In this document: positions 17,759-27,227 of the stretch, one piece after another
Layout of the letters: each line of letters begins with the position of its first letter
How positions within the stretch are numbered: the first letter of the stretch is position 1
Program-made: the position numbers and the translations under genes
The notes under the pieces: model-generated
What the model saw: the letters and a program-made list of their open reading frames with translations, nothing else
Told to the model about the DNA's origin: nothing
Database searches by the model: none
Assembly (NCBI GenBank): GCA_965230215.1
Contig: CBDDKN010000001.1
Coordinates: 2,046,001 to 2,110,000, forward strand
DNA length: 64,000 nucleotides
Source of the DNA: RFSX01 sp965230215
GTDB lineage: Bacteria > Bacteroidota > Bacteroidia > Chitinophagales > Saprospiraceae
Direction: 5' to 3'

Positions 17759-20452
17759 CTACTCCAGAGTTCTCTTGATTTCAACAATCTCGTAAGCTTC
17801 GATGATGTCACCTACTTTAAGATCATTGAAGTTTACTACAGTCAAACCACATTCCATACCGGCACGAACTTCTTTCACATCATCCTTGTAACGCTTAAGA
17901 GAAGCCAACTCAGCATTGGCACCTTCTTTAGTAGGATAGATCACAATGCCATCTCGTACAATACGCACCTTGGCATCATTGGTAACCTTACCTTCTGTAA
18001 CATAACATCCGGCCACGGTACCCACCTTACTGATCTTATAGGTTTCTCTGACTTCGATATTACCAAGAACTTTCTCTTCCTTGATGGTATCCAACATACC
18101 TTCAATCGCTTTCTTAATTTCCTCAATGGCGTTATAGATGATAGAGTATGTCTTAATCTGAACCCCTTCTTTTTCAGCAAGGTTCCTCGCACCTCCAGAA
18201 GGTCTAACCTGGAATCCGATAATAATGGCATCTGAAGCCGAAGCCAATAGTACGTCTGATTCTGCAATCGCTCCCACCGCTTTGTGAATAACATTCACTT
18301 GAACAGTTTCCTGAGAGAGCTTAATCAATGAATCTGAAAGTGCCTCAATAGATCCATCCACATCACCCTTAACAATAAGGTTCAATTCTTTGAATGTACC
18401 CAATGCCAAACGACGACCGATCTCATCGAGACTGATTCGCTTGGAGGCTCTGTTACTTTGCTCTCTTTCAATCTGCGAACGCTTGGTCGCAATGGCCTTA
18501 GCTTCCTGCTCCTTGTCGGTAATCTTGAATTTCTCACCAGCTTGAGGTGCACCATCAAGGCCAAGAATTGCAACTGGTGTTGAAGGACCGGCTTTCTTGA
18601 TCTTCTTACCTTTATCATTAAACATGGCCTTCACCTTACCGGCAAAAGCTCCAGCAACCATTGGATCTCCTATAGTCAAGGTACCTGCCTGAACAAGTAC
18701 TTTTGTCACATAACCTCTTCCTTTATCAAGAGAGGCTTCGACAACAGTTCCGATAGCCTTTTTATCTGGATTGGCTTTAAGCTCAAGAATTTCAGCTTCA
18801 AGCAATATCTTTTCTAATAACTGGTCAATATTCAAACCCGATTTTGCTGATATATCCTGGGATTGGTATTTACCACCCCACTCTTCAACAAGGATATTCA
18901 TTTCAGACAGTTCCTGCTTGATTCGAGTTGGATCAGCTCCTTCTTTATCGATCTTGTTGATCGCAAATACGATAGGCACGCCTGCTGCCTGTGCGTGAGA
19001 AATCGCCTCTTTGGTCTGAGGCATGATTCTATCATCGGCTGCAATGATTACAACAACAATATCGGTTACTTTGGCACCCCTGGCACGCATTGCCGTAAAG
19101 GCTTCGTGACCCGGTGTATCCAGGAAGGTAACTTTATCACCATTGACAGAAACAGAGTAAGCACCTACGTGCTGGGTAATACCCCCTGCCTCTCCAGCAA
19201 CAACATTGGCATTTCGAATGTAATCCAGCAATGAAGTTTTACCGTGGTCAACGTGACCCATTACGGTAACAATCGGCGCTCTTGGCTTAAGGTCTTTCGG
19301 ATCATCCTCCTCTTCCTCCATGGAAGTATCTTCTTGATCCTCAACAGAAATAAATTCTACCTCATAGTCGAATTCATTAGCCACTAATTCAATGATCTCA
19401 GCATCCATACGCTGGTTAATAGATACGATCACACCCAGGTTCATACACTTGGTAATTACCTCGGATACACTTACATCCATCAAACCGGCCAGTTCAGACG
19501 CAGAGATAAACTCCGTCAGCTTCAATACATTGTCATCACCTCCCTGCTGTTGTTCGAGCATTTCCTGCTTTTCACGTTTATCAGCTCGGCTGTCTCTTCT
19601 GATCTTCTGACGTTTATTCTTACCACCGCCAGAGATTCTGGCCATGGTTGCCTTGATTTTTTCTTCGATTTCTTTTTTAGAGATAGTCTTGGTCTCGTCA
19701 TCCTTCTTCTTGGATTGAGATCTGGCTTGCTGCCTTTTCATAAGGCTTTGAGCCGTTACCTTCTTCCTTGTACGTTTACGCTTAGGCTGATTTTCTTTTT
19801 TGGCTTCAGTTTTCTTCTCCTCTTTCTTCTTAGGCTTTTCAAACTTGTTGATATCAATCTTGCCCTGGATCTTCAGACCAGCCAATTGAGGCGTTTCTGC
19901 TCTTATAATCTCTTCCTTCTCTGTCTCAGGCTCTGCCGGCTTTTCTGTCTTTTCTGCCTTGTCAGTTGACTGTTCAGGAGCAGGTTCTTCTGCTGGCTTC
20001 TCTTCTTCTACTTTCTCTTCCTTTTTCTTCTTTGGCTTCTTCTTTTCAAGGTCTATCTTACCGACAACTTTCAATTCTGCCTTAGGTACTTCTGCCTTTA
20101 CCACTTCTTCTACTACTTCTTTTTCAGGCTCTGCTTCAGGCGTAGGTTCTTCTGTAGGCTTCTCCTCTTCTGCTTTTTCTTCTTCTGCAGGTTTCTCCTC
20201 TGCCTTTGGTGGCTCAGGAGTTGCAACTTCTTCATCTTGTTGCTGAACACGATTTCCAATCACAAGCTTATCAGCTTTCTCTTTGATCGAAATTGAATTA
20301 CTGAACTCTTTCAATAAAGCTTCATACATATCATCAGAAACTTTAGAGGTCGGCTTATTCTCAATATCAAAGCCGTTTTCATTCAGGAATTCCACGATGG
20401 TGGAAGTTCCAACATTTAATTCTTTCGCTATTTTAACTAAGCGTTTTGACAT
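17759..20452 (-). CDS. infB: Translation initiation factor IF-2
   Basis: An 897-residue GTPase that recruits fMet-tRNA to the 30S subunit and promotes subunit joining. The N-terminal IF2_N module (about 1-60) is followed by a long Lys/Glu/Pro-rich disordered region (about 70-290), then a second IF2_N-like segment. The G domain follows: PIVTVMGHVDHGKTSLLDYI (G1, near 394), DTPGHEAF (G3) and NKIDKEGADP (G4). Domain II, domain III and the fMet-tRNA-binding C-terminal domain end at IVEIKRTLE. The length is within the range for Bacteroidota. It sits 36 bp after nusA in the standard order rimP-nusA-infB. Confidence 0.98.
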   Translation of the reverse strand: MSKRLVKIAKELNVGTSTIVEFLNENGFDIENKPTSKVSDDMYEALLKEFSNSISIKEKADKLVIGNRVQQQDEEVATPEPPKAEEKPAEEEKAEEEKPTEEPTPEAEPEKEVVEEVVKAEVPKAELKVVGKIDLEKKKPKKKKEEKVEEEKPAEEPAPEQSTDKAEKTEKPAEPETEKEEIIRAETPQLAGLKIQGKIDINKFEKPKKKEEKKTEAKKENQPKRKRTRKKVTAQSLMKRQQARSQSKKKDDETKTISKKEIEEKIKATMARISGGGKNKRQKIRRDSRADKREKQEMLEQQQGGDDNVLKLTEFISASELAGLMDVSVSEVITKCMNLGVIVSINQRMDAEIIELVANEFDYEVEFISVEDQEDTSMEEEEDDPKDLKPRAPIVTVMGHVDHGKTSLLDYIRNANVVAGEAGGITQHVGAYSVSVNGDKVTFLDTPGHEAFTAMRARGAKVTDIVVVIIAADDRIMPQTKEAISHAQAAGVPIVFAINKIDKEGADPTRIKQELSEMNILVEEWGGKYQSQDISAKSGLNIDQLLEKILLEAEILELKANPDKKAIGTVVEASLDKGRGYVTKVLVQAGTLTIGDPMVAGAFAGKVKAMFNDKGKKIKKAGPSTPVAILGLDGAPQAGEKFKITDKEQEAKAIATKRSQIEREQSNRASKRISLDEIGRRLALGTFKELNLIVKGDVDGSIEALSDSLIKLSQETVQVNVIHKAVGAIAESDVLLASASDAIIIGFQVRPSGGARNLAEKEGVQIKTYSIIYNAIEEIKKAIEGMLDTIKEEKVLGNIEVRETYKISKVGTVAGCYVTEGKVTNDAKVRIVRDGIVIYPTKEGANAELASLKRYKDDVKEVRAGMECGLTVVNFNDLKVGDIIEAYEIVEIKRTLE

Positions 20453-20488
20453 GTATTGCTTTAAATTTTATCAAAAAATCACTATCCC

Positions 20489-21727
20489 TTAATCATCCGC
20501 AAATTCAGATTCTAGAATCTTAATTACAGAATCGATAGTCTCCTCTTCCAAATCTGTCCTTCTCAATAGTTCCTCTTTACTCAAATCCAGAACACTTCTG
20601 GCAGTATCACAACCAATTGATTTGAAGGCATCGATTACCCACTCTTCTATTTCATCAGAGAATTCGTCTAAATCCACATCTTCAAGACCCGGATCATCGT
20701 CCTCTCTGTAAACATCAATTTCAAGTTCAGTCAGTCGACTAGCCAATTTGATATTTGAACCACCCTTTCCGATCGCCAGCGATACCTGATCAGGCTTTAG
20801 GAATACTGCTGCAGTTCCTTTCTCCGAGTTGATCTCGATATTGGAAACCTTAGCAGGTGTTAACGCCCTCTGAATGAACAGAGTCGTATTGTTCGTATAA
20901 TTGACTATATCAATATTTTCATTTTTTAGTTCCCTGACGATACCATGGATTCTTGAACCTTTCATACCGACACAAGCTCCAACCGGATCAATTCTGTCGT
21001 CATATGACTCCACCGCCACTTTAGCTCTCTCACCAGGAATTCTAACAATTTTCTTGATCGTTATCAAGCCATCTTCTATTTCAGGAACCTCTTGTTCCAT
21101 TAGTTTCTCAAGGAATTTGCTATCTGTTCTGGACATGATAACAACAGGATTGTTGTTTTTCATTTCCACTTTCTTGATAACACCTTTCACCATATCGCCT
21201 TTTCTGAGAAAATCACCTCTGATCATCTCAGCTCTTGGAAGAATAATCTCACTTCCTGTGGCATCATCGATAATCAAAAATTCTCGCTTAAGTACCTGAG
21301 CCACTTCACCCAGTACGATCTCTCCTACTCTATCAGAATATCTCTTGTAAATTTCATCCTTTTCGAGCTCCATAATTCTTGAGATCAACGTCTGACGCGC
21401 TGCAAGAATAGCACGTCTTCCAAAATCTTCAAGTCCCAATTGCTCATAGCACTCTTCCCCGATCTCGTAATCTTCGTCAATAGATAGTGCTTCTGATGAT
21501 GAAATCTGACTCATTTCATCTGTGACTTCACCATCTGGAACGATCTCTCTCACTCTCCACATCTCAAGGTCACCGTTTTGAGTGTTGACGATCACATCAA
21601 AATTGTCATCAGAACCATACTTTTTCTTTATTAGAGTTCTAAAAACATCTTCAAGAACCCTGACCATTGTTGGTCTGTCTATATTTTTCCCCGCTTTAAA
21701 CTCGGAAAACGATTCTACGAGATTCAT
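20489..21727 (-). CDS. nusA: Transcription termination/antitermination factor NusA
   Basis: A 412-residue RNA polymerase-binding factor affecting pausing, termination and antitermination. The N-terminal RNAP-binding domain (about 1-130) is followed by an S1 RNA-binding domain (about 133-200; YSDRVGEIVLGEVAQVLKRE ... IILPRAEMI) and two KH domains (about 205-345; DPVGACVGMKGSRIHGIVRE and SLAIGKGGSNIKLASRLTE). A short acidic C-terminus ends with one helix-hairpin-helix-like repeat. This is the compact Bacteroidota form without the two long acidic repeats of the E. coli protein. The gene overlaps rimP by 4 bp (ATGA), indicating translational coupling. Confidence 0.97.
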   Translation of the reverse strand: MNLVESFSEFKAGKNIDRPTMVRVLEDVFRTLIKKKYGSDDNFDVIVNTQNGDLEMWRVREIVPDGEVTDEMSQISSSEALSIDEDYEIGEECYEQLGLEDFGRRAILAARQTLISRIMELEKDEIYKRYSDRVGEIVLGEVAQVLKREFLIIDDATGSEIILPRAEMIRGDFLRKGDMVKGVIKKVEMKNNNPVVIMSRTDSKFLEKLMEQEVPEIEDGLITIKKIVRIPGERAKVAVESYDDRIDPVGACVGMKGSRIHGIVRELKNENIDIVNYTNNTTLFIQRALTPAKVSNIEINSEKGTAAVFLKPDQVSLAIGKGGSNIKLASRLTELEIDVYREDDDPGLEDVDLDEFSDEIEEWVIDAFKSIGCDTARSVLDLSKEELLRRTDLEEETIDSVIKILESEFADD

Positions 21728-22191
21728 TTTTTCATCTTTTGCTTACCGAATGATATTAAAATTTTGGCGCTTTTAACGGCGTCAAATATTATTTCGTGAT
21801 TAATAATTTCTTTCTTTTTCTTTCCCTTGCTCTCGACAAGGAGGGTATTGTCTTTCACTTCTGTTAACAAGCCCTTTATTTTACTTCCATCCTCCATTTC
21901 CAATTCAATTTCCCGTCCAACATTTCTTGGAAATTGTCTTATAAATTTCAGTGGCCTTGAGACTCCGGGAGACGATACTTCAAGTGTATATTTCTCACCG
22001 AGTAGTAGACTCTCATCCAACTCTGCTTCGATAAGGCGACTAAGTTTCTGGCATTCTCCAAAACTTACGCCCTCATCGGTATCGATAAAAACCTGAACCT
22101 TTGTTCCACTTTGAACTATATCGACAAGAAAACACTGCGCCAGGGCCGCATCTTCAAGGCAGCTTCCAACAATTGCTTCAAACTTGTCCAT
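21724..22191 (-). CDS. rimP: Ribosome maturation factor RimP
   Basis: From ATG 22191 the protein has 155 residues and opens MDKFEAIVGSCLED. An upstream in-frame ATG at 22257 would place a terminator-like hairpin inside the coding sequence, so I prefer the later start. RimP assists 30S assembly. Family features are FLVDIVQSGTKVQVFIDTDE and GVSFGECQKLSRLIEAELDE in the N-terminal domain, the YTLEVSSPGVSRPLK motif near its end, and the SH3-like C-terminal domain (GREIELEMEDGSKIKGLLTE ... KSAKILISF). It is the first gene of the rimP-nusA-infB operon. Confidence 0.93.
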   Translation of the reverse strand: MDKFEAIVGSCLEDAALAQCFLVDIVQSGTKVQVFIDTDEGVSFGECQKLSRLIEAELDESLLLGEKYTLEVSSPGVSRPLKFIRQFPRNVGREIELEMEDGSKIKGLLTEVKDNTLLVESKGKKKKEIINHEIIFDAVKSAKILISFGKQKMKK

Positions 22192-22210
22192 TATACTTTC
22201 CAAAGTCTCT

Positions 22211-22242
22211 AAATTAAAAAGAGGGAACTCGCGCTCCCTCTT
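22211..22242 (-). promoter_or_regulatory. Terminator-like hairpin in the rimP-nusA-infB leader
   Basis: On the minus strand AAGAGGGA (22242-22235), an 8-base loop GCGCGAGT, and TCCCTCTT (22226-22219) make a perfect 8-bp stem, followed by TTTAATTT to give CTTTTTAATTT. That is an intrinsic-terminator shape, placed about 20-50 bases upstream of the preferred rimP start. It could attenuate the operon or modulate rimP translation. No alternative pairing partner was established. Confidence 0.5.
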
Positions 22243-22382
22243 CCAAATCTGCTGCAAAGATAAGTAAATTTTGTCTTAAAGACAAGATGCTACATATACT
22301 TATTAAGCACAATATCATAGCCCACACCGCTGGATGAAGAATTCGCTAAAAGCCCTTAAGTTTACCAGCTAATTCATTTTGC

Positions 22383-23213
22383 ATGGGAGAAATCTACAGA
22401 AGGGCAGCTGGCGCAGCCAGATTTATCAAGCAACAAATCGATGATGTCGGAGAATTATGTGTTATTACTGGCTCAGGGCTGGATACGGTACTGGGCAACT
22501 ATCAAATTATTCATCGCATCCAGTTTTCACGCATCCCACACCTCAATGAAGCCACTTTCCATCGCGGTGAGTTCCTTGTTTTACAGGCCTACGGTAAACG
22601 CTTCTGTGCTTTGATAGGACGACTACACTATTATGAAGGCTATTCTGCCAAAGAAGTGGGTTTTCCTATTCGCATAATGAAACTATTGGGTGTAAAAGCA
22701 CTGATAATGACCAATGCAGCTGGTGGTCTCAACCCTGATTTCTCGGCATCGGATATCGTAATGGTTCGGGATCATATCAACCTGCTTCCTGACAATCCTC
22801 TTCGTGGTCCAAATGAAGACAACTTCGGTCCGAGATTCCCAGATATGTCAGATGCCTACAGTAAAGTCATTAGGAAGTCCGTCCTCGAAGCATGCACATC
22901 TGAAAATATGCAGATCAAAGAAGGTGTATACGCCTGCTTTCAAGGTCCAAGTCTTGAAACCCCCGCTGAATACCTATACCTGAACAGAATTGGTGCTGAT
23001 CTGGTAGGTATGTCTACCGTTCCAGAGGTAATTACTGCTGTACACTGCGGCATGAGGGTCTTGCTTTTTTCAGTAGTAACCAATGAATGCATTCCGATTG
23101 AAAAAATTAAACCAACCACTGTTGAAAGTGTTATTGCTGTAGCACAGAAAGCCGGTCCAAGACTTTCAAAAATCATTGACATGGTTATCGCCAAAGATTT
23201 AATGATGAAATAA
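22383..23213 (+). CDS. punA: Purine-nucleoside phosphorylase (trimeric type)
   Basis: A 276-residue salvage enzyme cleaving purine (deoxy)nucleosides with phosphate to base and (deoxy)ribose-1-phosphate. Motifs of the low-molecular-mass trimeric PNP family are LCVITGSGLD near 27-36 (the usual GSGLG has D at its last position), GRLHYYEGYS near 79-88, IMTNAAGGLNPDF near 110-122, the FQGPSLETPAEY loop and VGMSTVPEVITAVHCGM with the active-site Glu/Met region. The Asn specifying 6-oxopurines is in VVTNECIP. Length is typical. It is divergent from rimP with 125 bp between, and precedes uvrA by 81 bp. Confidence 0.93.
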   Translation: MGEIYRRAAGAARFIKQQIDDVGELCVITGSGLDTVLGNYQIIHRIQFSRIPHLNEATFHRGEFLVLQAYGKRFCALIGRLHYYEGYSAKEVGFPIRIMKLLGVKALIMTNAAGGLNPDFSASDIVMVRDHINLLPDNPLRGPNEDNFGPRFPDMSDAYSKVIRKSVLEACTSENMQIKEGVYACFQGPSLETPAEYLYLNRIGADLVGMSTVPEVITAVHCGMRVLLFSVVTNECIPIEKIKPTTVESVIAVAQKAGPRLSKIIDMVIAKDLMMK

Positions 23214-23294
23214 TTAAAAGTATAAGTAACTAATAATCACGGCTTTCATACCCAGTGCTTATCTTTACAGGTTTAACCGCATCGAATAATTGCT

Positions 23295-26114
23295 TTGAAG
23301 GAAGATTTTATAGAGATAATAGGAGCTAAAGAGAATAATCTCAAGGACATTGATGTTCGCATCCCCAAAAATAAAATGGTCGTCATCACCGGCCTTAGCG
23401 GTAGCGGTAAATCCTCTCTGGCTTTCGACACGCTTTATGCCGAGGGTCAACGAAGGTATATGGAAACTTTCTCTTCCTATGCGCGCCAGTTTCTGGGTAA
23501 AATGGAAAGACCGGAAGTTGAGAAAATCGATGGTCTAAGTCCTGTTATATCAATAGAACAAAAAACAACAGCCTGGAACCCTCGAAGTACAGTGGGTACT
23601 ACAACTGAAATTTATGATTTTCTGCGATTGCTGTATGCAAGAATTGGTGAAGCCTACTCATACGTCACCGGTAAAAAAATGGTGCAATACACAGAAAGTC
23701 AGATCATAGATCATATTCTTGACAATTTTAAGGGCAAGAAGATATCCATACTAGCGCCTATCATCCGCGCCAGAAAAGGCCACTATCGAGAACTTTTTGA
23801 ACAAACCCGCAAGAAGGGCTATACCAAGGTAAGGACAGATGGCAAAGTGGTAGATCTGGTTCCAGGATTACAACTGGACAGGTATAAAGTACACGATATT
23901 GAAATCGTCATAGACAGAATCAAAGTTGATACAGATAAACGTGACCGCTTGAATCAATCAGTAGAAATAGCGTTCAAGCAAAGTCCCGATTTTATTCAAA
24001 TCCTGGAAAACGATACCGATACAGTAAGGACATACTCAAAGCGCCTTATGGACCCCGAGTCTGGTGTTTCCTATGAAGAACCGTCACCAAACACCTTTTC
24101 TTTCAACTCACCATACGGCACCTGCCCAAGATGTAATGGCCTGGGAGAATGCCATGAAGTTGATATGAAAAAGGTGATTCCCGATGATAGCAAGAGCATC
24201 AATCAGCAGGGTGTCATTCCTTTTGGAGAGGTCAGGGACAACTATACATTCAAACAACTTCGACAGATAGCCAAGAAGTATAAATTTAGTTTTGCTACGC
24301 CCATCAAAGAGATATCAGAAAAAGCCCTGGAAGTCATACTTCACGGCGGTGGCGAATCTTTCGATGTAAGGCTGAATTACAGCAGTCATGACATGGTATA
24401 CAACCTTGAACATGAAGGGCTTGTAAATATGCTATATCGATGGCAATCCAAATCAACTTCCGAAAAGATCAGATCCTGGGCTGAAGAATTTATGACTGTA
24501 ATCACATGCCCGGATTGCGATGGCTATAGACTTAAGAAAGAATCCCTGCATTTCAAGCTTGGAGAAAAACACATTGGCGAGCTGGCATGCATGGATCTAG
24601 ATAAACTGGCTGATTGGATGGGTGGTATTGAGAGCTATCTGAGCACTAAACAAAAGACAATAGCCAAAGATGTTCTCAAAGAAATTCGAATGCGGCTTCA
24701 GTTTTTGTTGGACGTGGGCCTGAGTTACCTTTCTCTCAATCGTCCAACGCGTACACTTTCAGGAGGAGAATCGCAACGGACAAGATTGGCAACTCAAATT
24801 GGTAGTCAGCTTTCGGGTATTACCTACATCATGGATGAACCGAGTATCGGTCTTCACCAAAGAGATAACCACAGGCTGATCACTGCGCTAAAAGATCTAA
24901 CCACTATTGGCAATACGGTGGTGGTGGTTGAACACGATAAGGATATCATGCTCGCTTCAGACTACCTTATAGACCTGGGTCCCGGTGCTGGAGAATATGG
25001 CGGTGAAATAGTGGATGAAGGACAACCCAAGAGTTTCTTCAAAGGCAAAGGTATAACCGCACAGTACCTGAATGAAAAAATGAAGATTGAAATTCCCGAA
25101 AAACGGAGGGAAGGCAATGGCAAAAAACTTTTGCTAAAGGGAGCGACGGGGCACAATCTTCAGAATGTGGATCTGGAGATTCCACTTGGCACCTTTGTAT
25201 GTGTAACAGGTGTCTCCGGAAGTGGGAAATCAACCCTGATCAACCAAACCCTATATCATATTCTGCGTCAGCATTTTTATAAAAGCATCAAAAAGCCTTT
25301 GCCTTACAAGCAGATCAAAGGACTGGAACATGTTGACAAAGTAATCGAGATTGATCAAAGCCCTATCGGCAGAACGCCCAGATCAAATCCAGCAACTTAT
25401 ATTGGTGTTTTTACAGACATAAGAAAAATATTCTCTGACCTTCCAGAATCTAAAATCAGAGGTTATAAACCAGGCAGGTTTTCCTTTAATGTAAAGACCG
25501 GACGTTGTAATACTTGTGAAGGAGGTGGCATGAGATTAATCGAAATGAATTTCCTTCCAGATGTATATGTCGAATGCGAAGAATGCCAGGGCAAAAGGTA
25601 TCAACGAGAAACGCTTGAGATCCTTTACAAAGGCAAGTCCATTTCGGATGTGCTGGAGATGCCGGTATCTGAAGCCGTAGAGTTTTTTAAAAACATTCCC
25701 AAGATCTACCGTAAGTTAAAAACACTAAAGGATGTGGGGCTTGGCTATATCACTTTGGGTCAACAAGCTACGAGTCTTTCAGGTGGTGAGGCTCAAAGGG
25801 TAAAGTTGGCCGAAGAGCTGTCTAAAAAGGATACGGGTAATACGCTCTATATCTTGGATGAACCTACAACAGGTCTGCATTTTGAAGATATCAAGCATCT
25901 TTTGGCCGTATTGGATCAACTTGTTGAAAAAGGCAATACCATCATCGTTATAGAGCACAACATGGATGTCATAAAGGTAGCGGACCATATCGTGGATATC
26001 GGCCCGGAAGGAGGCTCAGGAGGCGGTCAGATCGTGTTTGCAGGAACACCTGAAAAACTGGTTAAAAACAAGAAAAGTCATACCGCTAAGTTTTTATTGG
26101 AGGAATTGAAATAA
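23295..26114 (+). CDS. uvrA: Excinuclease ABC subunit A
   Basis: A 939-residue damage-recognition ATPase of nucleotide excision repair. It has two ABC modules: Walker A GLSGSGKS at 33-40 and GVSGSGKS near 640, with signature sequences LSGGESQRTRLATQIGS and LSGGEAQRVKLAEEL, each followed by a Walker B (YIMDEPSIGLH; YILDEPTTGLH). Zinc-binding cysteines are visible in CPRCNGLGEC and in CNTCEGGGM ... CEECQGKRY. The start is TTG at 23295: no ATG lies between the upstream in-frame stop at 23274 and the conserved IEIIGAKENNLKDIDV opening. It precedes the SAM-hydrolase/aroB operon by 43 bp. Confidence 0.97.
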   Translation: MKEDFIEIIGAKENNLKDIDVRIPKNKMVVITGLSGSGKSSLAFDTLYAEGQRRYMETFSSYARQFLGKMERPEVEKIDGLSPVISIEQKTTAWNPRSTVGTTTEIYDFLRLLYARIGEAYSYVTGKKMVQYTESQIIDHILDNFKGKKISILAPIIRARKGHYRELFEQTRKKGYTKVRTDGKVVDLVPGLQLDRYKVHDIEIVIDRIKVDTDKRDRLNQSVEIAFKQSPDFIQILENDTDTVRTYSKRLMDPESGVSYEEPSPNTFSFNSPYGTCPRCNGLGECHEVDMKKVIPDDSKSINQQGVIPFGEVRDNYTFKQLRQIAKKYKFSFATPIKEISEKALEVILHGGGESFDVRLNYSSHDMVYNLEHEGLVNMLYRWQSKSTSEKIRSWAEEFMTVITCPDCDGYRLKKESLHFKLGEKHIGELACMDLDKLADWMGGIESYLSTKQKTIAKDVLKEIRMRLQFLLDVGLSYLSLNRPTRTLSGGESQRTRLATQIGSQLSGITYIMDEPSIGLHQRDNHRLITALKDLTTIGNTVVVVEHDKDIMLASDYLIDLGPGAGEYGGEIVDEGQPKSFFKGKGITAQYLNEKMKIEIPEKRREGNGKKLLLKGATGHNLQNVDLEIPLGTFVCVTGVSGSGKSTLINQTLYHILRQHFYKSIKKPLPYKQIKGLEHVDKVIEIDQSPIGRTPRSNPATYIGVFTDIRKIFSDLPESKIRGYKPGRFSFNVKTGRCNTCEGGGMRLIEMNFLPDVYVECEECQGKRYQRETLEILYKGKSISDVLEMPVSEAVEFFKNIPKIYRKLKTLKDVGLGYITLGQQATSLSGGEAQRVKLAEELSKKDTGNTLYILDEPTTGLHFEDIKHLLAVLDQLVEKGNTIIVIEHNMDVIKVADHIVDIGPEGGSGGGQIVFAGTPEKLVKNKKSHTAKFLLEELK

Positions 26115-26157
26115 TTTACTCTGTCTTGTTTCTTATTTTTGACAAAAATATGCCCCC

Positions 26158-26931
26158 ATGCAGCTTGTCAGCCTTATTACTGATTTTGGAACCAGCGACT
26201 ATTACGCTGCATTGCTAAAAGCGCATATCCTCAAACTGAATTCCAATCTTCAGATTATAGATATCACACACCAGATTGAAACACATGATATCAGGCAGGC
26301 AGCCTATGTGCTCAGCGCTACAGCCAAACATTTTCCGGAGGGCACCATTCATGTCGTAGCGGTAAACAGTTACTATGAGTCTGAATTTGAGTATATAGTC
26401 TTTGAATATAAAAACCAGTTTTTCGTAGGCCCTAATAATGGGATATTTTCACTTGCATTCGATATGATCAATGAAGATGACATCTATAAGGTTATTATGG
26501 ATGAAGACAAATACGAACTCTACGATATCATCGCCCATGCGGTGAGCTTAATTTCTGGTGAAATGGCCATCACCGAAATTGGCGTGCCACTGAATAATTT
26601 TGAAAAGAAACTGGATATTCAACCGGTTATAACAAACAATGAGATTCGGGCAACCATCATTCACATCGATAAGTTTGAAAATGTGATACTCAATGTACAC
26701 CGCGAATTCTTTGAACATGCCAGGAAAGGTCGCCCATTCGAGTTGTTCTTTAAATATTACAATCCGATCATAGAGATCAGCGACAAATACAGCGATGTCC
26801 CGGTAGGTGAAGCCGTCTGCCTTTTTAACACAGCCAATTATCTTGAGATCGCCATCAATATGGGCAATGCAGCAAGCCAATTGGACCTCATGAAAGATGA
26901 AACAATTCAAATAAAATTCCTAGATCAATGA
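26158..26931 (+). CDS. SAM hydrolase/adenosyltransferase family protein (DUF62)
   Basis: A 257-residue protein of the S-adenosyl-L-methionine hydroxide adenosyltransferase family, which cleaves SAM to adenosine and methionine (halide-using relatives make 5'-halo-adenosine). The N-terminal domain opens with SLITDFGTSDYYAALLKAHI and continues with IIDITHQIETHDIRQAAYVL and FPEGTIHVVAVN. NQFFVGPNNGIFSLAF is the family's 'PDNG' segment with N for D. The C-terminal beta domain contains IIHIDKFENVILNVHREFF. It starts a tightly packed operon, overlapping the ABM gene by 4 bp. Confidence 0.88.
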   Translation: MQLVSLITDFGTSDYYAALLKAHILKLNSNLQIIDITHQIETHDIRQAAYVLSATAKHFPEGTIHVVAVNSYYESEFEYIVFEYKNQFFVGPNNGIFSLAFDMINEDDIYKVIMDEDKYELYDIIAHAVSLISGEMAITEIGVPLNNFEKKLDIQPVITNNEIRATIIHIDKFENVILNVHREFFEHARKGRPFELFFKYYNPIIEISDKYSDVPVGEAVCLFNTANYLEIAINMGNAASQLDLMKDETIQIKFLDQ

Positions 26932-27227
26932 TCGTTCGTATCGTTAAAATGGAATTCGAAAAGCAACATGTCGACAAGTTTATTGCGCTATTCGAAAACC
27001 GAAAAGAAAACATTAGAAATTTTCCGGGATGCCAATACCTTGAGTTGCTTCAGGGCAGCGAAGCAAAAAACAATATCTTTGTGACGTATAGCTACTGGTC
27101 TTCTGAGGAGGCGCTTAATAATTACAGATATTCAGATCTGTTCAAAGAAACCTGGGAGGAAACAAAAGCCATGTTTTCAAGAAAACCGGAAGCGATTAGT
27201 TTTGAAAAACGATACAGCCTTGAATAA
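26928..27227 (+). CDS. Antibiotic biosynthesis monooxygenase (ABM) fold protein
   Basis: A 99-residue dimeric alpha/beta-barrel-type protein (ABM/YgiN superfamily): MIVRIVKMEFEKQHVDKFIA, then FPGCQYLELLQGSEAKNNIF and VTYSYWSSEEALNNYRYSDL near 50-85, all in register with the domain. Family members include quinol monooxygenases and heme-degrading enzymes, and the substrate cannot be told here. The start overlaps the SAM-hydrolase stop (ATGA) and its stop overlaps the aroB start (TAATG), so the three are translationally coupled. Confidence 0.83.
   Translation: MIVRIVKMEFEKQHVDKFIALFENRKENIRNFPGCQYLELLQGSEAKNNIFVTYSYWSSEEALNNYRYSDLFKETWEETKAMFSRKPEAISFEKRYSLE

Noticed and set aside
19550..20246. 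Phe/Ser-rich open frames antisense to infB
   Set aside because: They are the complement of the Lys/Glu/Pro-rich linker of IF-2; low complexity, no start context, no independent support.
22192..22257. Upstream ATG extending RimP by 22 residues
   Set aside because: The extension encodes an unfamilial segment and contains the terminator-like hairpin; the start at 22191 matches RimP length and opening.
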